A stretch of DNA of 64,000 nt from Thermosipho ferrireducens (GTDB taxonomy: Bacteria > Thermotogota > Thermotogae > Thermotogales > Fervidobacteriaceae). The notes beneath the pieces are model-generated. The model saw only the letters and a program-made list of their open reading frames with translations, made no database searches and was not told where the DNA came from. Made by a program: the position numbers and the translations under genes. The DNA is taken from the NCBI RefSeq assembly GCF_017358165.1, contig NZ_CP071446.1:1798001-1862000 (forward strand), read 5' to 3'. Within the stretch, counting starts at the first letter, position 1, and each line of letters begins with the position of its first letter. Of the stretch, positions 32,923 through 42,390 are shown one piece after another.

Positions 32923-34977
32923 GTGGGTAAAGGTTCGGATATAATTGTTGCGGTAATGATAGCCGCGATAGTTTTGTTAATGATCCTTCCAATTCCAGGA
33001 TTTTTACTGGATTTTTTTCAACTTTTAAATCTTTCTTTGTCGCTGGTTATTTTGTTTTCCACAATGTATATTAGAAAGGCATTAGAACTTGCATCTTTTC
33101 CTACTATTTTACTTGTAATCACATTATTCAGATTGGGATTAAACGTAGCCTCTACAAGGTTAATACTTTTGCAAGGGCCGGGTTTTCAGGGAAAGGTAAT
33201 AAGGGCTTTTGGAGACTTTGTTGTAGGTGGAAATTATGTCGTAGGTTTAGTTGTATTTTTAATTCTTGTAATAATACAATTTATAGTGATAACACGAGGT
33301 TCGGAAAGAATAGCAGAAGTCGCCGCGAGGTTTACACTCGATGCTATGCCTGGAAAACAAATGAGTGTAGATGCCGATTTAAATGCTGGTCTCATAACAG
33401 AAGATGAGGCTAGAAAAAGGAGAGAAGAAATAAGAAGAGAAGCTGATTTTTACGGGGCAATGGACGGTGCATCAAAATTTGTTCGTGGTGATGCCATTGC
33501 GAGTATAATAATAGTACTTGTAAATATCATTGGTGGTCTTATAATAGGGGTAATCACTCACAAAATGTCTGTTGTAGAAGCAGCACAAACTTTCACTCTC
33601 TTTACAGTTGGAGACGGATTGGTTACCCAGATACCCGCTCTGATGGTGTCCACAGCAACAGGTATATTGGTTTCACGGGCAGCATCAGAAGATAATCTTG
33701 GAAATGAGCTTGTAAAGGAACTATCAGCAGAAAAAAAGGTTATTATATTAACCGGGGGTATATTAGCGTTTCTTGGTATATTTACACCTATACCATTCAC
33801 CGCTGTGTTGTTGGGTGGATTGTTCATATTAATGGGTATTTTGATAAAACAAAAAGAAGAATTAGTCCCAGCAGAAGGAATAGCTCCAACTGGAGAGATG
33901 CCAGGGCCACAGGCGCCAAGTGGACCTATTTTATCCACTCCGCAAGAAATATCGGAAGTTATTCAGACTGACACAGTTGAGGTAGAAATAGGATACGGAT
34001 TAATCCCACTTGCAGATACCAGTCAGGGAGGAGATCTTTTAGAAAGAGTGACAATGGTTAGAAAGCAAATAGCCTATGAATTAGGACTTGTAGTAACGCC
34101 TATACGGGTTAGAGACAGTGTGTTACTTAAAGCCAATGAATATTCTATATATGTTCGCGGAGCTGAAGTTGCAAAATATGAATTAATGCCTAACAGATTG
34201 CTTGCTATAAATCCTGGAGCAGTTTCAGAAAAAATCGCAGGAATTGAAGTTAAAGAACCTGCTTTTGGACTCCAGGCATTCTGGATTGACGAAAGTAAAA
34301 AGGAAGAAGCTACAAAACTTGGATACACAGTAGTTGATCCTCCTACAGTCTTTGCAACTCATTTAACAGAAGTATTAAAAAAACATGCTTCTGAACTCCT
34401 TGGAAGCAAGGAATTTGAATTGCTTGTAGAAGGATTAAGAACAAAATTTGAAAAATTAATTGATGACCTTTTCAACGTTCTAAAACCAACGGAAGTAAAA
34501 AAGGTTTTACAAAAACTTCTAAAAGAAGGGGTTTCCATAAGAAATTTGCCACTAATTTTCGAAACATTGCTGGAAAGTGGCGAAAAAACGAGAAATTTAG
34601 ATTATTTAACAGAAGCTACCAGAAAAGCATTAAGGCGTCAAATTACTGCTCCTCTTGTTTCACCTGATGGAACTTTACATGCTGTTTCAATTGACAGTAA
34701 TTTTGAAAAAAATCTCATGGAATCTTTAAAAGAGTCTGATGAAGGAAGATATCTTGACATAAACCCAGAAATAATGAGAGAACTTATTGAAAGCATTTCT
34801 AATTCTTTAGAAAATTTAATGAAAAAAGGATATAGTCCTGTCCTTGTATGTTCGGGTCCTCTACGCTCTTCTATAGCAGATATGGTATTAAAATTCATTC
34901 CGGGGGTGATTATTATTTCATACGAGGAAATTCCAGAAAATGTGACTCTTAGAATAGAAGGTGTGGTGAGATTATGA
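32923..34977 (+). CDS. flhA: flagellar export gate protein FlhA
   Basis: 684 residues. The N-terminal half has eight membrane helices with the FHIPEP signature region (RFTLDAMPGKQMSVDADLNAG) between helices 4 and 5. The C-terminal cytosolic domain (about 345-684) docks export chaperones. It is part of the type III flagellar export gate. The start is GTG at 32923 behind GAGGTGG, with an out-of-frame ATG overlapping it. It heads an operon of overlapping genes reaching 42299. Confidence 0.98.
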   Translation: MGKGSDIIVAVMIAAIVLLMILPIPGFLLDFFQLLNLSLSLVILFSTMYIRKALELASFPTILLVITLFRLGLNVASTRLILLQGPGFQGKVIRAFGDFVVGGNYVVGLVVFLILVIIQFIVITRGSERIAEVAARFTLDAMPGKQMSVDADLNAGLITEDEARKRREEIRREADFYGAMDGASKFVRGDAIASIIIVLVNIIGGLIIGVITHKMSVVEAAQTFTLFTVGDGLVTQIPALMVSTATGILVSRAASEDNLGNELVKELSAEKKVIILTGGILAFLGIFTPIPFTAVLLGGLFILMGILIKQKEELVPAEGIAPTGEMPGPQAPSGPILSTPQEISEVIQTDTVEVEIGYGLIPLADTSQGGDLLERVTMVRKQIAYELGLVVTPIRVRDSVLLKANEYSIYVRGAEVAKYELMPNRLLAINPGAVSEKIAGIEVKEPAFGLQAFWIDESKKEEATKLGYTVVDPPTVFATHLTEVLKKHASELLGSKEFELLVEGLRTKFEKLIDDLFNVLKPTEVKKVLQKLLKEGVSIRNLPLIFETLLESGEKTRNLDYLTEATRKALRRQITAPLVSPDGTLHAVSIDSNFEKNLMESLKESDEGRYLDINPEIMRELIESISNSLENLMKKGYSPVLVCSGPLRSSIADMVLKFIPGVIIISYEEIPENVTLRIEGVVRL

Positions 34978-36095
34978 TAGTAAAAAAATACACAGTTAAA
35001 GATATAAAAGAGGCTCTTGAAAAAATCCGAATAGAACTTGGAAAAGATGCAGTTATCTTGAGCACCAGAAAAATCAAAAAAGGTGGATTTTTAGGAATAG
35101 GCGCAAAAACATATTTAGAAGTTACAGCAGCAATTGAAGAGACAGAAATGAAACGAAATGTCGAACAGGAGAAAAATCAGATATACAAACTTCAAGAATT
35201 GTTGGTGAAAAATAAACAACCACAATCTTCTGAAGATTTACAAGAGCTGAAAAAAATGATGTATGAACTAAAGTCTATGATTTCGGTGCAAAGAAATGAA
35301 AATGAACCAGAATGGGCAAAATTATTCAGAAAAGCTTTAAATTTCCATGATGTAAACACAGAAATAATAGATAAAATAATTGAGTATGTAAGGATAAAAT
35401 ATGGGCAATTAGACTTCGATGATGAAAATAGTAGATTCGTTCTTTCTGAGGTATTCCTCCCTTTTATTCAAACGGAGCTCCCGGAAATGACTGGAAGAAT
35501 AATGTTTATCGGTCCTACCGGTGTAGGAAAAACGACAACCCTTGCAAAACTCGCAGCAAAATATTCTTTAAATGAACATAAAAAAGTAGGAATATTAACC
35601 CTTGACACGTATAGAATCGCAGCAACCGAACAGCTTAAAACTTATGCTACACTTATGGATATCCCTATGCGTATAGCTTATACCCCAAAAGAAGCAAAAC
35701 TCGAACTTGAAGCAATGTCGGATTTTGACCTGATTTTAATTGATACTGCGGGACGAAGTCAAAAAAATGAATTGCAAATGAATGAAATTAAAGCTATGGT
35801 CGAAATAATAAATCCTGATTATCGGTTCCTTGTGGTTGGAATGCAGTATAGAAGCACAGACATGGAAGCCATAACTAAAAAGTTCAGTGTAATTTCACCC
35901 ACTCACGTTATACTTTCAAAAATGGATGAAACTTCCTCCTATGGACATTTCCTGAACGTATCGCATTTTACTCACATACCAATCGCTTTTATAACTAACG
36001 GACAAAGGGTTCCAGATGACATACTTGAAGCAAACAGAAAAGAATTATCAATTATAATCGCCAGAGAGGTGCTTAAACATGCAAAATCAGGCTAA
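34974..36095 (+). CDS. flhF: flagellar SRP-type GTPase FlhF
   Basis: 373 residues: an N-terminal basic domain (about 1-120), the helical N domain, and the G domain with P-loop GPTGVGKTTTLAKLAAKY, LDTYRIAATEQLKTYA and DTAGRSQKN. FlhF places the first flagellar parts at the correct cell site and is switched by FlhG. The ATG overlaps the flhA stop by 4 bases. Confidence 0.97.
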   Translation: MIVKKYTVKDIKEALEKIRIELGKDAVILSTRKIKKGGFLGIGAKTYLEVTAAIEETEMKRNVEQEKNQIYKLQELLVKNKQPQSSEDLQELKKMMYELKSMISVQRNENEPEWAKLFRKALNFHDVNTEIIDKIIEYVRIKYGQLDFDDENSRFVLSEVFLPFIQTELPEMTGRIMFIGPTGVGKTTTLAKLAAKYSLNEHKKVGILTLDTYRIAATEQLKTYATLMDIPMRIAYTPKEAKLELEAMSDFDLILIDTAGRSQKNELQMNEIKAMVEIINPDYRFLVVGMQYRSTDMEAITKKFSVISPTHVILSKMDETSSYGHFLNVSHFTHIPIAFITNGQRVPDDILEANRKELSIIIAREVLKHAKSG

Positions 36096-36912
36096 AAATC
36101 TTGTGAATTTTGGAGAAGTAATATTAATTGGAAGCGGAAAGGGCGGGGTTGGAAAAACCTTAATTTCGGTTAATTTATCAGTTGTTTTAAACAAAATGGG
36201 TTACAGGGTATTAATCTTTGACCTTGATGTTGGTTTTACTAACTCTGATGTATTGCTTAATCTTCATCCTGAACATACCATGAATGATCTAATTAAAGGT
36301 TCATGCAATACTTTCGATGTCATTACCCCAACAGGTTATGGGCCAGATCTCGTAAGTATGGGAAGTAACATTGAAAGCATTATAAATTTTAATGAAAATA
36401 GTGTAAAGGAATTTTACACACATTTTATAAACATTGCCAAAAACTATGATTACATAATTATCGATTTACCACCTGGATATTCTGAAGTTTATGCCCCATT
36501 TTTTACAATAGCCTCCCACACACTTGTTATGACTACTATTCATCCAACATCTCTTGTAAATTCGTATACTTTCGTGAAAGTCCTGATAATGAAAGGAATT
36601 TTGTCAAACAATATTCACCTTGTAGGGAACATGATAGAAAATGTTCAGGATTCAACAAGAACATTGGAGCAATTTTCCAGAGTTCTTGAAAAGTTCACTG
36701 GAGAAAAGCTTGGCTCACTAACAATTATAAAAAAACACCATAACGTTGAAAAGAGTATTTATTTAAGAGAACCATTTGTTATAAAATTTGAAAACATTCA
36801 ACCAAGTTATGCTGTGCATAGAATAGCTTCCATATTGACAAAAACACCTATTCAAAAAGAAAAAACAAAGAATATTCTTGAAAGGATTCTAAGTTTTGCT
36901 GTTAGAAGGTGA
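36079..36912 (+). CDS. flhG: MinD-like ATPase FlhG (flagellar number control)
   Basis: 277 residues. The deviant Walker A is GKGGVGKTLISVNL, followed by FDLDVGFTNSD and IIDLPPG. FlhG limits flagellar number by stimulating FlhF GTPase. In other species an N-terminal DQAxxLR motif does this. Here the matching stretch is NQAKNLV (residues 3-9), so the motif is degenerate. The gene overlaps flhF by 17 bases. Confidence 0.95.
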   Translation: MQNQAKNLVNFGEVILIGSGKGGVGKTLISVNLSVVLNKMGYRVLIFDLDVGFTNSDVLLNLHPEHTMNDLIKGSCNTFDVITPTGYGPDLVSMGSNIESIINFNENSVKEFYTHFINIAKNYDYIIIDLPPGYSEVYAPFFTIASHTLVMTTIHPTSLVNSYTFVKVLIMKGILSNNIHLVGNMIENVQDSTRTLEQFSRVLEKFTGEKLGSLTIIKKHHNVEKSIYLREPFVIKFENIQPSYAVHRIASILTKTPIQKEKTKNILERILSFAVRR

Positions 36913-36916
36913 GTAT

Positions 36917-37471
36917 ATGAGAGTCAGTGAATATCTCAACAAAAACATAAGTGGAATGTATGTAATGGCAAGAGATTTGCAGGATAATAAATTTCCTATA
37001 AGATTTATAAGATTAGAAAAAGAAGGATTTATTGAAATAGAAAGTGAAAAAGAGCTTCTTATAGGATCAACTATAAAAATCGAAATTCCTATAAACGGGA
37101 TTGTGGCGGCATTTGTTGGCCAGGTTACAGAAACAACCGATAAGCGCTATAAATTAACGTTGAATCAAAAAGCGGGATTAATCCAGAGAAGAACAAAACC
37201 AAGATACGCATGTTTTGTAGATATAAGTCTTGAAAATGAAAAAGGAGTATTAATTGATATCTCAGAAAATGGCGGACAAATAATAACCACGTTGAATCCC
37301 AAAATAAACGAGGAGTATAAACTTGCAATAAATAATGAAATCGTTCAAATAAAAATAGTCTGGAGTATGAATGAAGAAGAAGTTTACAGATGTGGTTTTT
37401 TTATGAGCTCTCCCCCAGAATCCTGGAAAAATCTCTTAAAAAAATTCGTAAGGTTTAACGAAAGGGTGTAA
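36917..37471 (+). CDS. PilZ-domain cyclic-di-GMP receptor (YcgR-like)
   Basis: 184 residues from an ATG with AAGGTGAG in front; the upstream reading to 36896 lacks such a site. An N-terminal YcgR-type beta domain leads into PilZ, whose ligand motifs are visible: R-R-T-K-P-R and D-I-S-E-N-G. YcgR-like proteins bind cyclic di-GMP and brake the flagellar motor. Its place inside the motility operon supports that role. Confidence 0.87.
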   Translation: MRVSEYLNKNISGMYVMARDLQDNKFPIRFIRLEKEGFIEIESEKELLIGSTIKIEIPINGIVAAFVGQVTETTDKRYKLTLNQKAGLIQRRTKPRYACFVDISLENEKGVLIDISENGGQIITTLNPKINEEYKLAINNEIVQIKIVWSMNEEEVYRCGFFMSSPPESWKNLLKKFVRFNERV

Positions 37472-37475
37472 TTAA

Positions 37476-38144
37476 ATGGCTTATGTAACTCTTGTTGAAG
37501 CAAAGAAGGTACTAAAGATAGGACTTCCTGGTATTATTGATATAACCATGTCAAAAGAACTTGAGGGCTCTTACAAAACAAACGTTAGTGATATAGATCT
37601 TAATAAAAATATCCTTTTTCTTTCCATTCCAACATTTAAAGGACGTTTTATTCCCATACCAAAAGGCATTCGAATGTCTATAAGAATTTTTGACAAAAGC
37701 TCTCTATACACGTTTGATACTGTCTCACTTGGTGTAATAAAACGTGATAACCTCTATATGATCCCTGTTCCGATTCCAGAAAAGCTTCGAAAAACTGAAA
37801 GGCGTCGTTTTGCAAGAATTCCACTATATATTTACGGATCATTTAAGCTATCGCCAGAAAAAGATGCAGAAAAAATCAGTTTCATGACAAAAGATTTTAG
37901 CGCAGGTGGAATGAAAATTACCACAAATTATGTCCTTCATATAAATGATATAATATATGTAAATCTTAAATTAGATGACGAACTGGAACTTGTTGATTGG
38001 AAATCTAAAGTTGTAAGAGTAGATCCCAAAGAGGAGGAAGGATTTTCGTACGGGGTACAGTTTCTTGACCTTCCAATGTACCTGGAAAGCAAACTTGTAA
38101 GGTTCGTATTTCAAAAAGAAGTAAAAATGAGAAAAGCTAAATAG
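37476..38144 (+). CDS. second PilZ-domain cyclic-di-GMP receptor
   Basis: 222 residues with the same two-part layout as the preceding gene but only distant sequence likeness. The PilZ motifs are complete: RRRFAR (RxxxR) and DFSAGG (DxSxxG). Start ATG behind AAAGGGTG, 4 bases after the first PilZ gene. A tandem pair suggests two different affinities or targets, which is inference. Confidence 0.88.
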   Translation: MAYVTLVEAKKVLKIGLPGIIDITMSKELEGSYKTNVSDIDLNKNILFLSIPTFKGRFIPIPKGIRMSIRIFDKSSLYTFDTVSLGVIKRDNLYMIPVPIPEKLRKTERRRFARIPLYIYGSFKLSPEKDAEKISFMTKDFSAGGMKITTNYVLHINDIIYVNLKLDDELELVDWKSKVVRVDPKEEEGFSYGVQFLDLPMYLESKLVRFVFQKEVKMRKAK

Positions 38145-38160
38145 AAATGGAGGTAAAAAA

Positions 38161-38772
38161 ATGCTGGAAAAATTGACTGATGCTCAACTGGATGTGATAA
38201 AAGAAATTGGTAATATTGGAACAGGAAACGCGGCAACTGCTCTCTCTACCATGCTCAATAAAAAAGTGGAAATATCTGTGCCAGATGCAAAAGTGATTCC
38301 TATATCCAAAGTACCTTTTATATTTGAAAAACCTGAAGAAATCGTCTGTGCCATAAAAATGAAACTTCAAGAAGATGTTACTGGAGAAATATTACTCATA
38401 TTAAGCGCAGATACCGTGCGAGAAATCGCTGCCACTTTCATGGGCGCAGGACCTGAAGATATCACTCAACTTGATGAAATGAGCCTTTCCATGATGAAAG
38501 AAGTTGGAAATATTATGTGCGGTTCATATGTGACTTCACTTGCAGGTTTTACCGGGTTTTACATCAATCCAGAACCACCTGAAATAAGTGTTGACATGAT
38601 AAGCGCTGTAATAGCTGAAGTTTCACTTTCCATATCCCCAGATGAAGATTATATTTTACTTGTTGAAACTTCTATATTTATTGAGGGAAGTGAAAGGAGC
38701 CTTAAAGGATATTTACTTTTACTTCCCGATAAAAAATCCCTCAGAAAAATCCTGGAAAAATTAGGGATGTGA
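38161..38772 (+). CDS. cheC: CheC, CheY-phosphate phosphatase
   Basis: 203 residues with the two CheC active-site helices, IKEIGNIGTGNAATAL and MMKEVGNIMCGSYV, each keeping E-x-x-N. CheC removes phosphate from CheY and, when bound to CheD, restrains it. No CheY, CheA, CheB or CheW gene is in the window. AATGGAGGTAAA precedes the ATG, and the gene overlaps cheD by 4 bases. Confidence 0.96.
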   Translation: MLEKLTDAQLDVIKEIGNIGTGNAATALSTMLNKKVEISVPDAKVIPISKVPFIFEKPEEIVCAIKMKLQEDVTGEILLILSADTVREIAATFMGAGPEDITQLDEMSLSMMKEVGNIMCGSYVTSLAGFTGFYINPEPPEISVDMISAVIAEVSLSISPDEDYILLVETSIFIEGSERSLKGYLLLLPDKKSLRKILEKLGM

Positions 38773-39266
38773 AATTTGTGACTCAGAAAAGAAAATTAGT
38801 TATAGGTATAGGTGAGTATGCTATTGCTTCAAATCCCACGATATTGGTTACACTTGGACTCGGATCGTGTGTTGGAGTATGCGTGCGAGATCCTGTTGCC
38901 AAAATAGGGGCAATGGTTCATGTGATGTTACCTGAAAGTGATGGAAAACAGGTTAAAAACCCTGGAAAATATGCAGACACAGGTATCAAAGCTGTTGTGG
39001 AAGGTTTACTGGAAAAAGGTGCATCTAAAACACATCTTGAAGCAAAAATTGCAGGTGGAGCTGCAATGTTTGCAAATTCCAGCATAGATGTTGGAAAAAG
39101 AAATATAGAAGCCGTAAAAAAATACCTGAAAATTTACGGGGTAAAGCTGGTAGCTGAGGATACAGGAGGAAATAAAGCAAGAAGTATTGAATATGATATA
39201 GAAACAGGAAAGTTAATGGTCAGGAAAGTCAAAACAGGGGAAAGTGTGGAGGTAAAAGAAATTTGA
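38769..39266 (+). CDS. cheD: CheD, chemoreceptor glutamine deamidase
   Basis: 165 residues. The catalytic cysteine is in GLGSCVGVCV and the histidine in AMVHVMLPES; the GGAAMF and EDTGGNKARSIEYDIETG blocks complete the family pattern. CheD deamidates receptor glutamines and forms a complex with CheC, its direct neighbour. Start is GTG. Confidence 0.96.
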   Translation: MKFVTQKRKLVIGIGEYAIASNPTILVTLGLGSCVGVCVRDPVAKIGAMVHVMLPESDGKQVKNPGKYADTGIKAVVEGLLEKGASKTHLEAKIAGGAAMFANSSIDVGKRNIEAVKKYLKIYGVKLVAEDTGGNKARSIEYDIETGKLMVRKVKTGESVEVKEI

Positions 39267-39943
39267 TCAACAAAGAATCTGTGGTAAAAGAGTTTTTACC
39301 ATATGTAAAAAAAATCGCTTTAGATTTAAAAAAGAACTTGCCTCACAACGTTGAAGTGGATGATTTAGTGCAAGAAGGACTTCTTGCATTACTACAGGCA
39401 GTAGAAAAATACGATCCGCGAAAAGGAGCAAAACTTCGTTCTTATATACTTACAAGAGTCAGAGGGGCAATGTATGATTATTTAAGAAGTATTGACTGGA
39501 TGCCAAAAAATTTACGTCATAATATTAAACTCGTAGAAGAAGCGATACTCAGCCTCGAAAAAAAAGGAAAGGAAATATCATTTGAAAAATTAGCAGAAGA
39601 AACTGGGTTGACAAAGGAAAACGTTGTTAGAGCTTATAACGAAATGGTCAGAAAGCAATTTCTAAGACTCGATGAATATATTACAGAAGATTTAACCACA
39701 GTCGATACTATAGCCTCAGATGATAATCCGGAAGAAAATGCGTTTAAGGAGTTATTGAAAGAAAAGCTGAAAGAGGCGATAAAAAAATTAGACAAAAAAG
39801 AGCAAATGGTTTTAAGTTTACGATTTGAATATGAACTTTCACTCAAAGAAATAGGAAAAATTCTGGAAGTAACAGAGTCAAGAATATCACAAATAATTAG
39901 TTCTGCTATAGCAAAATTAAAAAAATTCTTAGGGGGAAGTTAG
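39263..39943 (+). CDS. fliA: flagellar sigma factor FliA (sigma-28)
   Basis: 226 residues with sigma region 2 (VDDLVQEGLLALLQAVEKYD, then MYDYLRSIDWMP, where RSIDW is typical of FliA), region 3 and region 4 (LSLKEIGKILEVTESRISQI). It directs late flagellar genes. Start is TTG overlapping the cheD stop by 4 bases. No clear sigma-28 promoter was spotted in the window, including in front of flaG-fliD. Confidence 0.96.
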   Translation: MINKESVVKEFLPYVKKIALDLKKNLPHNVEVDDLVQEGLLALLQAVEKYDPRKGAKLRSYILTRVRGAMYDYLRSIDWMPKNLRHNIKLVEEAILSLEKKGKEISFEKLAEETGLTKENVVRAYNEMVRKQFLRLDEYITEDLTTVDTIASDDNPEENAFKELLKEKLKEAIKKLDKKEQMVLSLRFEYELSLKEIGKILEVTESRISQIISSAIAKLKKFLGGS

Positions 39944-39944
39944 T

Positions 39945-40250
39945 ATGGAACCTATAGATCTTCACCCCATCTATTTGAGATCAAGTGTGGAAAGATCTCA
40001 ACAAATAAGCCAATTACAAAACTATAGTAATATTGCGGCAGAAATATCTGCGCAGCAAATTAATGAAAGAATTAAACGAGAGCAAGCATCTCCAACAATC
40101 ATTCAAAAAACAGAGCAAAATATAACAAGAAGTGCTACAGATGGAAAAAGCAAAGGTGAATACTTTCAGTATTCACAAAGTGGTAAAAAGAAAAAAAATA
40201 AAAATATTATTAATCAGGAGTCCTCTCATATTCTGGATGTGAGACTATGA
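39945..40250 (+). CDS. uncharacterised small protein downstream of fliA
   Basis: 101 residues with no family I recognise. The N-terminal half is helical and glutamine-rich (RSSVERSQQISQLQNYS); the rest is polar and lysine-rich, with a KKKKNKN run. There is no signal peptide or membrane helix. It begins one base after the fliA stop and its own stop overlaps the next ATG by 4 bases, so it belongs to the motility operon. Small proteins in this place in other bacteria (for example SwrB) help flagellar assembly, but no homology is visible. Confidence 0.75.
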   Translation: MEPIDLHPIYLRSSVERSQQISQLQNYSNIAAEISAQQINERIKREQASPTIIQKTEQNITRSATDGKSKGEYFQYSQSGKKKKNKNIINQESSHILDVRL

Positions 40251-40717
40251 TTGGCTATCTTTCTGTAAAAAAGTTAGACAACAGGTATATTGGAGGGCTT
40301 CTTATAGTTAATGAACGTGGAATACCTGTAGAATTCAAATACACAGATCCAATAATTCCTACTGGCCTTCAAAAAATTATTTACGGTTCTTCACTCGAGG
40401 AGTATTTAAGTAGTGAAATAATAGGAAAAGGATTACTTTCAAAAATTGAAAATCAACCGGAATTTGTTCTTGTAGATGACCAAAGATTGATTATAGACAA
40501 AAAAACTTTTCTTTTAAACGAAGTCCCAGGTAGCAGGGTTCAGGAAACAGAGAATTTGCTGAAAATAAACAACAGATTTTTTAGAGTTTCTGGGTTAGAA
40601 AATCCAGCTTCTATAGTTGAAAAAATCAAAGAACTTACAGAAAAAATGGATGTACTTGAACCATTCGACAGACTCGAAAAGGCGTTGAATTTTGTATGCG
40701 AATCGCAAGAAACATAA
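40247..40717 (+). CDS. uncharacterised protein, motility-operon cassette 2
   Basis: 156 residues, cytosolic. The N-terminal block, with GGLLIVNERGIPVEFKYTDP followed by an IIYGSSLEEYL pattern, looks like a conserved domain I have seen in unnamed bacterial proteins but cannot name. The C-terminal part is helical. It overlaps both neighbours (4 and 22 bases), indicating tight co-translation. Function unknown. Confidence 0.75.
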   Translation: MIGYLSVKKLDNRYIGGLLIVNERGIPVEFKYTDPIIPTGLQKIIYGSSLEEYLSSEIIGKGLLSKIENQPEFVLVDDQRLIIDKKTFLLNEVPGSRVQETENLLKINNRFFRVSGLENPASIVEKIKELTEKMDVLEPFDRLEKALNFVCESQET

Positions 40718-41382
40718 TAGATACATTAAAAATGGAATTAGGACTTATAAACATAAAGCAGACTAATCTGATTAAAAAGCCGGATATATTTAATATCCAG
40801 GTTGATTATTCTGTAAGCCTTTTTAAAATCTCTCTCTCCTGTCCGAAAGTACTGGATTCTTCTTTAAAAAACAGCGTCACCATCCATGAAAATTTTCAGA
40901 TAACAGGTTCGAATATCCGTATAAAAAGCGGAATATTTCAAAATGAATCTTTCATCCTAAATGATAGCAGTTTAAAAATTCAAGAAAGTGATTTAAAAAG
41001 TCTTCCAAAAATAGAAGAGGAAGTAACAATTTTCTCAAAAAAGATTAATTTAAACCCAGGATTAAAGGAACGCAAAATAAAATTTCAAACCAGGATTTTG
41101 AGTAATAGTGCATTGCCCCCATTATTAATTATAGTGTTTCATCCCGAAAAATTTGTCGACAGAAGCAAGGTCATAAAAGCTACACAAAAAATTCTTAACT
41201 CAGCAGGCTCAAGAAATATAAAATTTCTGGGCTTTTATAAAAATATACCTGTAGGGTTTTCGAAAAGAATAATTTATTCCAATGGTAAACTAATAGTTTT
41301 TTTAAACAACAAAGGCTTAGATATTTTCAAAGACGTATTCGCTTTCAAAGTGAATGGAAAATTTCACGTGGAGGTTCTTTGA
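40696..41382 (+). CDS. uncharacterised protein, motility-operon cassette 3
   Basis: 228 residues without signal peptide or membrane helix. It is serine- and lysine-rich, of beta-rich appearance, with LPPLLIIVFHPEKFVDRSKV near residue 145. Its first 22 bases overlap the preceding gene. ATG at 40732 is an alternative start but would lose the overlap. I do not recognise the family. Confidence 0.72.
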   Translation: MRIARNIIDTLKMELGLINIKQTNLIKKPDIFNIQVDYSVSLFKISLSCPKVLDSSLKNSVTIHENFQITGSNIRIKSGIFQNESFILNDSSLKIQESDLKSLPKIEEEVTIFSKKINLNPGLKERKIKFQTRILSNSALPPLLIIVFHPEKFVDRSKVIKATQKILNSAGSRNIKFLGFYKNIPVGFSKRIIYSNGKLIVFLNNKGLDIFKDVFAFKVNGKFHVEVL

Positions 41383-42299
41383 TGATATATTCAAATGCCT
41401 TTATAAACAGAGTCAAAGAACTTCAGATTAAACGCTCAGTGATATATGAAATTTTAAAAAATATCAGTTTGTTCAACAAAAACTATGCTAAAGTTCTTCA
41501 ACGAAATATGGAGGGACCAATTACTCAAAAAATATTGAAAGTAGACCCAACAATGTTTTCCTTTTATGTCCACAATCTATTGTATGGTAAAGGAAAAGTG
41601 TTAGATAGATTATTGGAATTTAATTCTATTGGAATTACAATAAACGAAGCTGCCGAAATATTATTCTGGGCAAACCCAAAAAAATATCCTTTTCCAAAGC
41701 CTGCTTATAAAAGTTTCTATAAATTTCTAAAAGAGGAACAAAAGAGACTCATTAAAGAAAATCTTTCAGACTTTTTGGAACTATACGCTTACGACACCTG
41801 CTCAAAACATGAGGATTCTTTATTAAAAAGTATCAAAGAAGAAGTTAAAAGACTTAGTATATATGAAGATCTCTCCGATGTAGAATGGCTAAGAGAACTT
41901 ATCACTTATCTGGATCCTATTTCAAAAGAAGAAATTAGAAAACTAACTGTGCATCCTTACATAAAAAGGGCATTGTTTTCTAAACCAAAAGGCCCCGCTG
42001 TGCTGGACGGAAGCAATATAATATTCTGGTCATTTCCCCCAAATGAAGCAAATATAGAACTGGTTATTGAAAAACTCGGAACTATTCGGGATTTTTATTT
42101 TCCATTTTACATTGTATTCGACAAGAATATTAAATACAAATTTAATTCAAAATATTTCAGGCATCCAAACACATATTTTCATTCTCCTGCTGATGAATTG
42201 ATACTATCTCTGGCAAAAGAAAAAAAAGGAGTAATTATTTCAAAAGATAAATTTAAAGAATGGAATAGCAATATCAAAAGATTAGAATTTAAAGTTTAA
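41379..42299 (+). CDS. protein with C-terminal NYN/PIN-like nuclease domain
   Basis: 306 residues. The first 200 are helical and unrecognised. From about residue 205 the sequence resembles a Zc3h12a/NYN PIN-like nuclease: AVLDGSNIIFWSF supplies the first aspartate and the DGSN turn, SPADELILSLAKEKKG the second acidic site, and VIISKDKFKEW matches the usual S-N-D-x-x-F/Y strand with its aspartate. An RNA endonuclease acting with the motility operon is an inference. It overlaps the previous gene by 4 bases and ends the operon. Confidence 0.65.
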   Translation: MMIYSNAFINRVKELQIKRSVIYEILKNISLFNKNYAKVLQRNMEGPITQKILKVDPTMFSFYVHNLLYGKGKVLDRLLEFNSIGITINEAAEILFWANPKKYPFPKPAYKSFYKFLKEEQKRLIKENLSDFLELYAYDTCSKHEDSLLKSIKEEVKRLSIYEDLSDVEWLRELITYLDPISKEEIRKLTVHPYIKRALFSKPKGPAVLDGSNIIFWSFPPNEANIELVIEKLGTIRDFYFPFYIVFDKNIKYKFNSKYFRHPNTYFHSPADELILSLAKEKKGVIISKDKFKEWNSNIKRLEFKV

Positions 42300-42390
42300 A
42301 CCATTCAAATATCAACTCATTATGTTTGTACGGCACTGACAAAATCAGTTTCTGATACATAATTTAAAACTTCTATTTTGTTTTTAATCG

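Noticed and set aside
42300-42390. Terminator between the convergent motility operon and the PAS-like gene
   Set aside because: Only a 5-base stem (ACTGA/TCAGT) without a following T run was found, too weak to report as a feature.
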